Shown here: piece after piece, positions 1 through 8,299 of the stretch
Layout: every line of letters starts with the position of its first letter
Position numbering within the stretch: the first letter of the stretch is position 1
Source: Lysinibacillus_B sp050613145
Lineage (GTDB): Bacteria > Bacillota > Bacilli > Bacillales_A > Planococcaceae
DNA: 64,000 bases
Direction of reading: 5' to 3'
NCBI RefSeq assembly: GCF_050613145.1
Contig: NZ_CP192507.1
Coordinates: 1,116,001-1,180,000, forward strand
Position numbers and translations under genes: made by a program
The notes under the pieces: generated by a model
The model's input: the letters and a program-made list of their open reading frames with translations, nothing else
What the model was told of the DNA's origin: nothing
Database searches by the model: none

Positions 1-11
1 GACGTGATTAA

Positions 12-1166
12 TTGGACTTCTCAAACAAAAGCAAGCTATTAGTTGTTGATGACTCTGCTTTTATGAGAAAGCTAATTAGCGACTTTTTTGTCGGAAATCC
101 GAAAGTAGAAGTTGTCGGGACAGCTCGTAATGGGAAAGATGCTATAAAAAAAATTCAACAATTACAGCCAAATGTCGTAACAATGGATGTTGAAATGCCT
201 GAGATGAATGGTCTAGATGCATTAAAAGAAATTATGACAATTTGTCCCGTCCCAGTTGTTATGCTTTCTAGTACAACAGACCGCGGAACAGAAAATACAT
301 TAATTGCTATGGAAAATGGTGCTGTTGATTTCGTTGCCAAACCAAGTGGTACAATATCTCTTGATTTACATAAAATCCAAGTCGATTTGGTGCGCAAAGT
401 AGAGCAAGCAGCACAAGTATCAATGGCTAATTTAAAAAAAGCAATTGGTACAAAGCGCATAGAAAAAGTGAAAACACAAGAAACGATGCAAACTCCAGTG
501 TCAATGGGAACAAAGAAGCCGCTATTTAGTAAACAATCCAAATTACCTAAAATGGTTACTTGGCCGGCGAAGCTAGAGTGGAGTAAAACATCGAAAAAAG
601 TAGTGCTAATTGGTACATCAACGGGTGGTCCTCGTGCGCTACAAGAAGTCATTACAAAAATTCCAGCCAATATTCAAGCACCTATTTTGATTGTTCAGCA
701 TATGCCTGCGGGCTTTACAAAGTCGTTAGCGAATCGACTAGATCAACTAAGCCAAATTAAAGTAAAAGAGGCTGAACAAGGAGATATTCTGCAAAATGGG
801 GTAGCCTATATTGCACCTGGAGGCTATCACCTAAAAATACGTAAAGTAGGGATGGCATTTGGTATCGTTCTTGATCAAACAGAGCCACCACGCTCTGGTC
901 ATCGCCCATCTGTAGACGTGATGTTTGAAGATGTAAGTAAATATAGCGATTTTGATAAGATCGCTGTCATTATGACTGGTATGGGGCATGATGGTTCAAA
1001 AGGCTTAGTAGCATTAAAGCAAACTGGTAACGTCATCGCTATTGCAGAGTCAGCTGATACATGTATCGTATATGGCATGCCAAAAGCTGCGGTGGAAACG
1101 CAGCTCGTAGATGAAATAGTCGATGTTGATGATATTGCACAAAGTATTATGAAATATATGCTTTAA
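12..1166 (+). CDS. cheB: Chemotaxis protein-glutamate methylesterase/deamidase CheB
   Basis: Removes methyl groups from receptor glutamates (and deamidates glutamines) during chemotactic adaptation in the cytoplasm. The 384-residue protein has an N-terminal receiver domain (about 8-125) with acidic D13/D14 and phosphoacceptor D59 in MDVEMPEM. A linker follows, then the methylesterase domain (about 195-384) with a Ser-His-Asp triad visible as S203 in GTSTGGP, H230 in QHMPAGF and D327 in MTGMGHDG. The start is TTG: an in-frame TAA lies directly before it (9-11), so no longer start is possible. The usual Bacillus upstream neighbour, flhG, would lie outside the window. cheA follows after 14 bp in the same operon. 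Confidence 0.96.
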   Translation: MDFSNKSKLLVVDDSAFMRKLISDFFVGNPKVEVVGTARNGKDAIKKIQQLQPNVVTMDVEMPEMNGLDALKEIMTICPVPVVMLSSTTDRGTENTLIAMENGAVDFVAKPSGTISLDLHKIQVDLVRKVEQAAQVSMANLKKAIGTKRIEKVKTQETMQTPVSMGTKKPLFSKQSKLPKMVTWPAKLEWSKTSKKVVLIGTSTGGPRALQEVITKIPANIQAPILIVQHMPAGFTKSLANRLDQLSQIKVKEAEQGDILQNGVAYIAPGGYHLKIRKVGMAFGIVLDQTEPPRSGHRPSVDVMFEDVSKYSDFDKIAVIMTGMGHDGSKGLVALKQTGNVIAIAESADTCIVYGMPKAAVETQLVDEIVDVDDIAQSIMKYML

Positions 1167-1180
1167 AGGGGTGTCCTCTG

Positions 1181-3244
1181 ATGGAAGTAAACCAATATTT
1201 AGAGATGTTTATAGATGAAAGTAAAGAACATTTACAAGCTTGTAGTGAACATTTACTAGAACTTGAAAAAAATCCAGAAGATTTGGCTATTGTAGGTGAA
1301 ATTTTCCGTTCTGCTCACACGTTAAAAGGTATGTCTGCAACAATGGGCTTTGAAGATTTAGCAGATTTAACACATAAGATGGAAAATGTCCTAGACGCAA
1401 TTCGTAATGAAAAAATCAAAGTCACGCCAGAAATTTTAGACGTTGTATTTGAATCTGTCGATCACCTGGAAGAAATGGTACAAGACATTGCTAACGGTGG
1501 AGACGGAAAGCGTGATGTTCAAGCAACGGTAGAAATGTTAAAACGGATTGAATCAGGTGAACAGCCAAATGAAGTAGCCGCGATTTCTACAGCTTTAAAT
1601 GAACAAGCAGCAACAACAAGTACAGCGCAGTTAAATTTAACATACGATGATTTTGAAAAAACCATTTTACAACAATCAGTAGAGCAAGGATTTAATACGT
1701 ATGAAATTGCAGTGTCATTACGAGAAGATTGTTTATTAAAAGCAGCACGTGTGTTTATGGTGTTTGAGATTTTAGAGAAAAATGGTGATGTCATTAAATC
1801 TTCGCCAACAGTAGACAAATTAGAAGAAGAACAGTTTGATAGCATGTTCTATGTTTCTTATATTACAAAAGAAGCATCGGAAGATTTACAAAAGAAACTA
1901 CTTAAAGTGTCAGAAGTAGAAACGGTAGAAGTAACGTCAATTGACAGGTCTCTATTTAAAGAAGTAAAGGGCGAGGAAATTTCTCAAGAACAAGTTCAGG
2001 AAGTGGCTGCGACAGAAGCAGTAACACAACCAGTAGAAACAAAATCGACTGAGAAAAAGTCAGCTGCGACGAATAATAAATCACATACACCAGCGACAAG
2101 TAAAACGATTCGTGTCAACATTGAACGTTTAGACGTATTAATGAATCTATTTGAAGAGTTAGTCATTGATCGCGGACGTTTATTATCCATTGCTTCAGAG
2201 GTCAATCACGGTGAGTTAAGCGAAACGGTAGAACGTATGAGCCGTACGATGGGCGATTTACAAAATATCATTCTTACAATGCGTATGGTTCCCGTAGAAA
2301 CAGTATTCAATCGTTTCCCGAAAATGGTGCGTCAATTATCACGTGATTTAAACAAGAAGATTAATCTTGAAATTATTGGTGCTGAAACAGAACTAGACCG
2401 TACTGTAATTGATGAGATTGGTGATCCACTTGTTCATTTAATTCGTAACTCACTTGATCATGGCATTGAAAGTCCAGAAGTACGTCGCCAAAAAGGAAAA
2501 CCAGAAGAAGGAACTGTACAGCTTCGAGCATACCATAGTGGAAACTATGTGTTTATTGAAATTGAAGACGATGGCGCAGGAATTAACCGTGAAAAAGTAT
2601 TGGCAAAAGCAATTTCAAAGGGCGTTGTGTCACCAGAAGTAGCAAGCTCTTTATCGGACAAGCAAATCAATGAGTTAATTTTAGCATCAGGCTTCTCAAC
2701 AGCAGATGTCATTTCTGATGTATCAGGTCGCGGTGTAGGGCTAGATGTTGTAAAAACAACAATTGAATCTTTAGGTGGGAATATTTCAATTGAATCTACA
2801 CCGAATATAGGGTCTGTATTCTCGGTGCAGCTACCGTTAACATTATCGATTATTTCAGTCATGTTAGTTGAAATTGAAAAAGAAATTTATGCAATTCCGC
2901 TATCATCTATTATTGAAACATCGATTATCCGTAACTCGGACATTTTAAATGCGCATAATCAAAAGGTTATAGATTTCCGCGGGAAAGTAGTACCTTTAGT
3001 GTTCTTAGAAGAAGTATTCGAAGTACCGCGTAAAGAGTCACAAGAGGATGAGTTCCATTCGGTAGTCATCGTGCGTAAAGGTGAGAAATTAGCTGGTTTA
3101 GTCGTAGATTCATTCATCGGTCAACAAGAAATTGTACTGAAATCATTAGGAAACTACTTAACAAATATCTTTGCGATTTCAGGTGCAACAATTTTAGGTA
3201 ATGGTAAAGTAGCGTTAATCGTAGACTGTAATGCGCTAATGTAA
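1181..3244 (+). CDS. cheA: Chemotaxis histidine kinase CheA
   Basis: Receptor-coupled histidine kinase that phosphorylates CheY and CheB. Its 687 residues show the classic five-domain layout. The P1 HPt domain has the phosphorylated H46 in RSAHTLKG. A CheY-binding-like P2 spans about 155-260, followed by a Thr/Ser/Lys linker. P3 dimerisation is about 308-370. The P4 ATPase has an N box (about 415-428, IRNSLDHG), G1 (DDGAGIN, 463-469) and G2 (GRGVGLDVV, 516-524). The C-terminal P5 is CheW-like. The ribosome site AAAGGGGTG precedes ATG 1181. It lies between cheB and cheW in the fla/che operon order of Bacillus. Confidence 0.97.
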   Translation: MEVNQYLEMFIDESKEHLQACSEHLLELEKNPEDLAIVGEIFRSAHTLKGMSATMGFEDLADLTHKMENVLDAIRNEKIKVTPEILDVVFESVDHLEEMVQDIANGGDGKRDVQATVEMLKRIESGEQPNEVAAISTALNEQAATTSTAQLNLTYDDFEKTILQQSVEQGFNTYEIAVSLREDCLLKAARVFMVFEILEKNGDVIKSSPTVDKLEEEQFDSMFYVSYITKEASEDLQKKLLKVSEVETVEVTSIDRSLFKEVKGEEISQEQVQEVAATEAVTQPVETKSTEKKSAATNNKSHTPATSKTIRVNIERLDVLMNLFEELVIDRGRLLSIASEVNHGELSETVERMSRTMGDLQNIILTMRMVPVETVFNRFPKMVRQLSRDLNKKINLEIIGAETELDRTVIDEIGDPLVHLIRNSLDHGIESPEVRRQKGKPEEGTVQLRAYHSGNYVFIEIEDDGAGINREKVLAKAISKGVVSPEVASSLSDKQINELILASGFSTADVISDVSGRGVGLDVVKTTIESLGGNISIESTPNIGSVFSVQLPLTLSIISVMLVEIEKEIYAIPLSSIIETSIIRNSDILNAHNQKVIDFRGKVVPLVFLEEVFEVPRKESQEDEFHSVVIVRKGEKLAGLVVDSFIGQQEIVLKSLGNYLTNIFAISGATILGNGKVALIVDCNALM

Positions 3245-3270
3245 ATAGGATGAATAAAGAGGTGTAAAAT

Positions 3271-3717
3271 ATGACAAATGCTGTTGAGCAAGCTTACATT
3301 AAAGTAATTGTCTTTCAATTAGCAGATAAAGAATACGCAATTCCTGTATCGTATGTGCGTGGTATTGAAAAATTAATGCATATTACACGCGTCCCAAAAA
3401 CACCACGTTATGTTAAAGGCGTAATTAATCTTCGTGGGGTTGTTACACCGATTATTGATTTGCGTGAACGTTTTGGGTTACTGGCTTCTGAAAATGAAGA
3501 AAACGTACGTATCATTATTATTCAACTAGAAGATATGGAAGTTGGCTTTGTAGTAGATTCTGCTAATGACGTGTTAGATATTCAATCTTCTACAATTGAG
3601 CAACAACCAGAAGTAGTCGGTTCTTCAGAAGAAGAATTTATTTCAGGTGTTGCAAAGTTAGATAAGCGATTATTAATTTTACTGCACTTAGATAAAGTAC
3701 TAAACCCATTATCATAA
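3271..3717 (+). CDS. cheW: Chemotaxis coupling protein CheW
   Basis: Adaptor joining chemoreceptors to CheA. The 148-residue protein is a single CheW SH3-like domain with the family pattern around VINLRGVVTPIIDLR (about residues 51-65) and a C-terminal ILLHLDKVL strand. The start has an AGAGGTG site. It lies 26 bp after cheA. A strong hairpin lies in the gap before cheC. Confidence 0.96.
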   Translation: MTNAVEQAYIKVIVFQLADKEYAIPVSYVRGIEKLMHITRVPKTPRYVKGVINLRGVVTPIIDLRERFGLLASENEENVRIIIIQLEDMEVGFVVDSANDVLDIQSSTIEQQPEVVGSSEEEFISGVAKLDKRLLILLHLDKVLNPLS

Positions 3718-3725
3718 ATAATCAA

Positions 3726-3772
3726 CATTCTAAGGATGCTCATGTCTAGTTGGCGTGGGCATCTGTAGAATG
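3726..3772 (+). other. Two-part RNA hairpin between cheW and cheC
   Basis: CATTCTA (3726-3732) pairs with TAGAATG (3766-3772), and ATGCTCA (3736-3742) pairs with TGGGCAT (3756-3762) with one G-U. The two stems are separated by a symmetric 3x3 internal loop. There is no U-tract, so it is not an intrinsic terminator; it could be a processing or stabilising element within the operon transcript. Confidence 0.5.
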
Positions 3773-3791
3773 GACTAAAGTAGGGATGTAT

Positions 3792-4424
3792 ATGAACTTT
3801 GATCAAAAAATTACTTCATTACATTTAGATGTGTTAAAAGAAATAGGTAATATCGGTGCAGCTCATGCGGCAACGGCTTTATCAGATTTATTAAATAAAA
3901 AGATTGATATGCACGTACCAAAAGTTGAAATGGTGTCGTTTAGCGATATGATGGAGCTCGTAGGCGGTTCTGAAAATGTCATCGTGGGCATTTTTCTTCG
4001 TATTGAAGGTGATGTGGAAGGCAGTATGTTTTTTGTGTTACCAATCGAACAAGCAAATCGTTTTATTCGTGGGCTGATTCACGATGAGACATTTGATTTT
4101 GCTAATCCGCCTGTACCAGAGCTAGGGTTATCGGCAATGCAAGAGATGGGAAATATTTTATCAGGCTCGTATTTATCTGCATTATCAGATTTCACGGGAT
4201 TGAAAATATATCCAACTGTACCAGGTTTAAGTGTTGATATGTTTGGTGCTATTATTAGCATCGGGTTAATTGAGCTATCCCATGTAAGTGACCACGTCAT
4301 TGTCATTAATACGTCTATTATTGATGACGAATTGCAAGACAACGAATCTGTGCGAGGACATTTCTTCCTGTTGCCAAATCCCGATTCATTTCAGGCTATT
4401 TTTAAAGCACTTGGAGTGGCGTAA
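3792..4424 (+). CDS. cheC: CheY-P phosphatase CheC
   Basis: Dephosphorylates CheY-P and binds CheD in the Bacillus-type adaptation system. I chose ATG 3792 (210 residues, the usual family length) over a longer TTG frame at 3750, because AAAGTAGGG lies just upstream of 3792. Both phosphatase signatures ([DS]-x3-E-x2-N-x22-P) are intact: D13/E17/N20/P43 and S114/E118/N121/P144. Both catalytic sites are therefore probably functional. cheD starts 2 bp after the stop. Confidence 0.95.
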   Translation: MNFDQKITSLHLDVLKEIGNIGAAHAATALSDLLNKKIDMHVPKVEMVSFSDMMELVGGSENVIVGIFLRIEGDVEGSMFFVLPIEQANRFIRGLIHDETFDFANPPVPELGLSAMQEMGNILSGSYLSALSDFTGLKIYPTVPGLSVDMFGAIISIGLIELSHVSDHVIVINTSIIDDELQDNESVRGHFFLLPNPDSFQAIFKALGVA

Positions 4425-4426
4425 CT

Positions 4427-4924
4427 ATGTTAAATACAGGCCAGGTTATTAAAGTAGGAATTGCTCAAATGGATGTAGTAAAAACGCCTGATACCATTCG
4501 CACATCAGGATTAGGCTCGTGTGTAGGGGTTGTTTTGTATGATGAATCCAAAAAAATTGCAGGTTTAATTCATATCATGTTGCCGGATTCGAGTTTAGGT
4601 CGTTCAGATGCAATAAATATAGCGAAATTTGCCGATACAGGGATTGTTGCTCTCATTGATTTATTAAAAGCTGAAGGTGTGCAACCGTTTAGGTTAAAAG
4701 CCAAAATTGCAGGTGGTGCACAGATGTTTCAATTCACATCGCATAAAGACTCAATGCGGATTGGACCGCGTAATGTGGAAGCAGTGAAAGAACAGCTACG
4801 GAAAAATAGCATTCCGTTAATAGCAGAAGACACAGGTGGGAATAGTGGACGAACGATTGAGTTTAACCCGGTAACATGTAAGTTGAATATTCGCACAGTG
4901 AATCAAGGAGTGAGTGAAATATGA
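4427..4924 (+). CDS. cheD: Chemoreceptor glutamine deamidase CheD
   Basis: Deamidates receptor glutamines and acts with CheC in adaptation. The 165-residue protein carries the catalytic Cys in GLGSCVG (C32), His in LIHIMLP (H49) and a Thr at position 26, spaced as in characterised CheD proteins. The stop overlaps the start of the next gene (ATGA), indicating translational coupling. Confidence 0.96.
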   Translation: MLNTGQVIKVGIAQMDVVKTPDTIRTSGLGSCVGVVLYDESKKIAGLIHIMLPDSSLGRSDAINIAKFADTGIVALIDLLKAEGVQPFRLKAKIAGGAQMFQFTSHKDSMRIGPRNVEAVKEQLRKNSIPLIAEDTGGNSGRTIEFNPVTCKLNIRTVNQGVSEI

Positions 4925-5298
4925 TGTACGGCTCCATTTTATACAATTGCTGGGCGGCATTATTAGGTTTTACTGTGTATTTTTTCATTGCACTACAGGA
5001 GCCATATGCACTACCAGTAAGTATACTGATTAGTTCCTCCATTGCCGCATTGATTGTGTTTGTCTGTACTTTTCTCGTTCGACTGTTTTTAGGATATGTG
5101 TTATTTACACCGCAAGAGGTAGCGCTACAGGTAGTGATGGAAGTGGATGCACAACAAAACATGACGGAAGACGTTCAAGTACCTTTAAGAGAACAACCGT
5201 CAACTGTTGAATTTGAAGAAGACAATACAGAAGAAATTGCAAAAGTTGTACGTACAATGATGCATAAAGATGAACAATCAATGCCAGGGCATGTATAA
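4921..5298 (+). CDS. Small two-helix membrane protein of unknown function between cheD and sigD
   Basis: A 125-residue protein starting at ATG 4921 (or ATG 4924) and overlapping the cheD stop. Two hydrophobic segments (about 5-25 and 30-57) suggest a membrane hairpin. The C-terminal half is acidic and Gln/Glu-rich (about 75-120). In B. subtilis, sigD follows cheD directly, so this is an extra gene in the operon. I do not recognise a family. Coupling to cheD and a terminator directly after it suggest it is the last gene of the long transcript before sigD. Confidence 0.75.
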   Translation: MMYGSILYNCWAALLGFTVYFFIALQEPYALPVSILISSSIAALIVFVCTFLVRLFLGYVLFTPQEVALQVVMEVDAQQNMTEDVQVPLREQPSTVEFEEDNTEEIAKVVRTMMHKDEQSMPGHV

Positions 5299-5315
5299 AC
5301 CATTGATACATTAGT

Positions 5316-5343
5316 AAAAGAGTCGAGAGATCGGCTCTTTTTT
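5316..5343 (+). terminator. Intrinsic terminator before sigD
   Basis: AAAAGAGTCG (5316-5325) pairs with CGGCTCTTTT (5332-5341) with one U-G pair, a 6-nt loop and a T run. It lies inside the fla/che gene order and would separate or attenuate sigD expression relative to cheD. Confidence 0.8.
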
Positions 5344-5485
5344 AGTTACTAGAGGATAGTAATCCGTCAATATACACATAGTTTTCACATGAAATTGTGT
5401 CTTTATATTGTCAAAAAAAAGATTTTTTTGAGCTAATGGGACTAGATTTAGTGCTTAGGAAGCGTGTGTAAAATAACGCCAAATT

Positions 5486-5494
5486 TGATATAAT
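5486..5494 (+). promoter_or_regulatory. Extended -10 promoter for sigD
   Basis: TG-A-TATAAT at 5486-5494 is a perfect extended -10 for sigma-A. No good -35 lies 17 bp upstream, which extended -10 promoters tolerate. It is 41 bp upstream of the sigD start and downstream of the terminator at 5316-5343. Confidence 0.55.
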
Positions 5495-5534
5495 GCTTAG
5501 TAGAAGCTTTGTTTTTGTAGAGAGGTGGATACGA

Positions 5535-6305
5535 ATGACGCAACCAAGTAATGATGAACAAAAACTTTGGAATAGCTGGATTAACAATCGAGATCCACAA
5601 GCAGGAGACTTACTCATAAAAAAGTACAAGCCTCTTGTTTCCTACCATGTACAGCGTATCGGTGCAGGATTACCGAAAAATGTATCACGGGATGATTTAG
5701 TAAGCCTCGGCATGATGGGGTTATTTGATGCATTAAATAAATTTGATATAAATCGAGATTTAAAGTTTGATACATACGCCTCTTTCCGTGTGCGCGGCGC
5801 CATTATTGACGGGCTACGAAAAGAAGATTGGCTACCACGGTCTGCACGGGAAAAGGCAAAAAAGTTAGAGGTGCAAACAGAATATTTAGAGCAAAAGCTT
5901 ATGCGTCATGCAACACCTGAAGAGCTGGCGGAACATATGAGTTTGTCGGTACAAGAAGTATATCAAATCGTCCAGGAGCATTTCTTCTCCAATGTATTAT
6001 CGATTCATGAGCAACAGCAAGATAATGAGGAACTGGAAGGAAAAGCGTTTGTCATTCGGGATGATCATACGAGAACGCCGGAACAAGAAGTAATCCGTGC
6101 AGAGTTGTTAGCAGATTTAGCGGCAAATATTCAACACTTAAATGAAAAAGAAAAGCTTGTATTAAGCCTTTTTTATACGGAGGAAATGACATTAACAGAA
6201 ATCGGTGAAATGCTCAATTTGTCGACCTCACGTATTTCTCAAATCCATTCGAAAGCACTATTTAAATTGCGTAAGCTTTTATCTTCTGAAATGATGAATG
6301 TATAG
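5535..6305 (+). CDS. sigD: RNA polymerase sigma factor SigD (flagellar/motility FliA type)
   Basis: Directs transcription of flagellin, autolysin and late motility genes. I chose ATG 5535 because AGAGGTGG precedes it; an upstream ATG at 5493 lies in the promoter's -10. The product is 256 residues, as in the family. Region 2 is seen around DDLVSLGMMGLFDALNKFD, and a region 4 helix-turn-helix around LTEIGEMLNLSTSRISQIHS near the C-terminus. It follows a terminator and has its own extended -10, so it may be partly independent of the fla/che transcript. Confidence 0.96.
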   Translation: MTQPSNDEQKLWNSWINNRDPQAGDLLIKKYKPLVSYHVQRIGAGLPKNVSRDDLVSLGMMGLFDALNKFDINRDLKFDTYASFRVRGAIIDGLRKEDWLPRSAREKAKKLEVQTEYLEQKLMRHATPEELAEHMSLSVQEVYQIVQEHFFSNVLSIHEQQQDNEELEGKAFVIRDDHTRTPEQEVIRAELLADLAANIQHLNEKEKLVLSLFYTEEMTLTEIGEMLNLSTSRISQIHSKALFKLRKLLSSEMMNV

Positions 6306-6316
6306 GAGGGATAGGC

Positions 6317-6625
6317 ATGAGTTTAAAAGGTGTAGAATTACAAATTGCGATTCCAAAAACATTTGATGCAGGGAAAATGGCAGAGCAACATCAACAAAAC
6401 ACCATTAACCAACAAATAAATGCAAACGAAGCACTAAAAAAAGAGCTTGAACGTAAGCAAATGGCGGTTAATGATACAGAGAATACAGATGCGGTTACAG
6501 ATGAGGAAGAGCGTCAAGGAGACGCGGAAAATCCATCTATGTTAGCAAAAAAGAAAAAGAAAGTGCCAGAAGCACCTAAAGCGCAACACCCATTTAAGGG
6601 GAATTTTATAGATTTTAGTGGATAG
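6317..6625 (+). CDS. Small charged protein of unknown function after sigD
   Basis: A 102-residue hydrophilic protein with a good ribosome site (AGGAGGGATAGGC before ATG 6317). It has no membrane segment, a likely helical Gln/Asn/Lys-rich middle, a run of lysines near residue 79 and a C-terminal HPFKGNFIDFSG tail. It sits 11 bp after sigD and 8 bp before the SwrB-like gene, so it is co-transcribed with motility genes. I know of no assigned function; a motility-related role is inference from position only. Confidence 0.75.
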   Translation: MSLKGVELQIAIPKTFDAGKMAEQHQQNTINQQINANEALKKELERKQMAVNDTENTDAVTDEEERQGDAENPSMLAKKKKKVPEAPKAQHPFKGNFIDFSG

Positions 6626-6633
6626 GAGACACT

Positions 6634-7269
6634 ATGGTTTCAATCATCTTAATTGTATTATTTATTGGTCAGCTTCTTAGCTTTTTCTTCATCGTGCTAT
6701 TAAACAGCAAGTTGGCGAAATTTAAAGATTTAGAAGCGCGACAAGAGAAAATCATTCGTGAAATGGATGATGCAATCGGTGTGTACTTAATGGAAATGAA
6801 AGAAGAAAATGATCGTCTCATTCAGGAATTGAAGGCGGTAAAACAGGGACATACTGTAAAAGGTGACATCGAGCATATCGCGCAACAACCTCAAGAAAAA
6901 ATGAAGCACATACAGGAAGACGTAGAGGTAGCACCGCCTTTATTGACACCAGATGAAACAAGTGAACAAGTAAGCGAGCAAAAAGTACAGACGACACAAC
7001 TAAAACAGGTGATTCCTCTTCCTTTTGCTACAAATGCTTATAATAAACAAAAAAAACAACTACATAGTGAAGTAGTATCCTTTATGGCAGAGACCATTCA
7101 ACAGCAGGGTGTAACACCAACAGTCGATCAAGCCCCATTTGCTCATGTAACCTCCCTTGAGCAACAAATCGTTGAGATGTATGTAGCAGGGAAATCGATT
7201 GAAGAAATTGCAAAAGAAACACAAAAAGGAAAAACGGAGATTGAGCTATTAATTAAATTTCATGCATAG
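6634..7269 (+). CDS. swrB: SwrB/YlxL-like membrane-anchored motility protein
   Basis: A 211-residue protein with one N-terminal membrane helix (about 2-25), a coiled-coil-like Glu/Lys segment (about 30-70), a variable Gln-rich middle and a C-terminal helix-turn-helix-like block (SLEQQIVEMYVAGKSIEEIAKETQKGKTEIELLIKF, about 171-209, given here as family-like pattern). In B. subtilis the gene after sigD is swrB, which promotes flagellar type III secretion activation and sigma-D activity. The call rests on position and architecture; overall identity is probably low. Confidence 0.65.
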   Translation: MVSIILIVLFIGQLLSFFFIVLLNSKLAKFKDLEARQEKIIREMDDAIGVYLMEMKEENDRLIQELKAVKQGHTVKGDIEHIAQQPQEKMKHIQEDVEVAPPLLTPDETSEQVSEQKVQTTQLKQVIPLPFATNAYNKQKKQLHSEVVSFMAETIQQQGVTPTVDQAPFAHVTSLEQQIVEMYVAGKSIEEIAKETQKGKTEIELLIKFHA

Positions 7270-7297
7270 CGCCTGTTAAAAACTATATGTAAAATAG

Positions 7298-7326
7298 TTG
7301 CACTTGACAGGGGTATATGATATATT
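7298..7326 (+). promoter_or_regulatory. Candidate rpsB promoter
   Basis: TTGCAC (7298-7303), a 17-bp spacer, then TG-A-TATATT with an extended -10 (TATATT at 7321-7326). A perfect TTGACA at 7304-7309 also lies here but is too close to this -10. The 126-nt leader before rpsB could hold ribosomal-protein feedback structure; I could not define one. Confidence 0.45.
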
Positions 7327-7451
7327 ATCTAACGGTGTTAACATTACACACGCATTTCGATGTAGTAAGTGGTGCTCATGTGCGCATGGGTTGCTTGTTA
7401 TAGATGAAAAATGCGGAGGAAAAAAACCAAACATACTAGGAGGAAACACTC

Positions 7452-8177
7452 ATGTCAGTAATTTCAATGAAACAATTACTTGAAGCTGGTGTACATTTCG
7501 GTCACCAAACTCGCCGTTGGAACCCAAAAATGAAGAAATATATCTTCGTTGAGCGTAACGGTATCTACATTATCGATTTACAAAAAACAGTTAAGAAATT
7601 AGAAGAAGCTTACGACTTCATGCGCCAAGTTGGCCAAGATGGTGGTAAAGTTCTTTTCGTTGGTACGAAAAAACAAGCTCAAGAAGCTATTAAAGAAGAA
7701 GCAGAACGTTCAGGTAACTACTACATCAACCAACGTTGGTTAGGTGGTACTTTAACAAACTTCGGTACAATTCAAAAACGTGTTGCACGTATGAAACAAA
7801 TCGAAAAAATGGAAGAAGACGGCACTTTTGCAGTTCTTCCTAAAAAAGAAGTTATTCAACTTAAAAAAGAGCACGAGCGCTTAGTGAAATTCTTAGGTGG
7901 TATTCGTGACATGGCTGGTATTCCAGACGTAATGTTCGTAGTTGACCCACGCAAAGAGCGTATCGCTGTTGCTGAAGCTCGTAAATTAAACATCCCAATC
8001 GTTGGTATTGTTGATACAAACTGCGATCCAGATGAAATCGATTACGTAATCCCAGCAAACGATGATGCTATCCGCGCTGTTAAATTATTAACTGCGAAAA
8101 TGGCTGATGCATTATTAGAAGCTAAACAAGGTGAATCAGACGCTCCAGCTGTAGAAGAAGTAGTAGCAGCTGAGTAA
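7452..8177 (+). CDS. rpsB: 30S ribosomal protein S2
   Basis: Small-subunit protein S2, needed for S1 and mRNA interactions. The 241-residue product begins MSVISMKQLLEAGVHFGHQ, the conserved family N-terminus, and carries the RWLGGTLTNF block near residues 95-104. The start has AGGAGG at the ideal distance. Codon use is strongly biased, as expected for a highly expressed gene. A terminator follows before tsf. Confidence 0.98.
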   Translation: MSVISMKQLLEAGVHFGHQTRRWNPKMKKYIFVERNGIYIIDLQKTVKKLEEAYDFMRQVGQDGGKVLFVGTKKQAQEAIKEEAERSGNYYINQRWLGGTLTNFGTIQKRVARMKQIEKMEEDGTFAVLPKKEVIQLKKEHERLVKFLGGIRDMAGIPDVMFVVDPRKERIAVAEARKLNIPIVGIVDTNCDPDEIDYVIPANDDAIRAVKLLTAKMADALLEAKQGESDAPAVEEVVAAE

Positions 8178-8195
8178 TTTTACCCGTACACAAAT

Positions 8196-8232
8196 GGTGA
8201 TAAGTGGATGATCCCTCTTATCACCTTTTTTT
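8196..8232 (+). terminator. rpsB terminator
   Basis: GGTGATAAG (8196-8204) pairs perfectly with CTTATCACC (8217-8225), followed by seven T. Partial read-through to tsf is possible. Confidence 0.9.
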
Positions 8233-8299
8233 AAGGTGTGAGATTTAGAGCACAATGCTCCTAAATATATGATTTTCAAAACTCAAGGAGGAAACTCAA

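Noticed and set aside
7298..7483. 61-codon frame ahead of rpsB
   Set aside because: It runs through the rpsB promoter and leader, overlaps the rpsB start and has no ribosome site.
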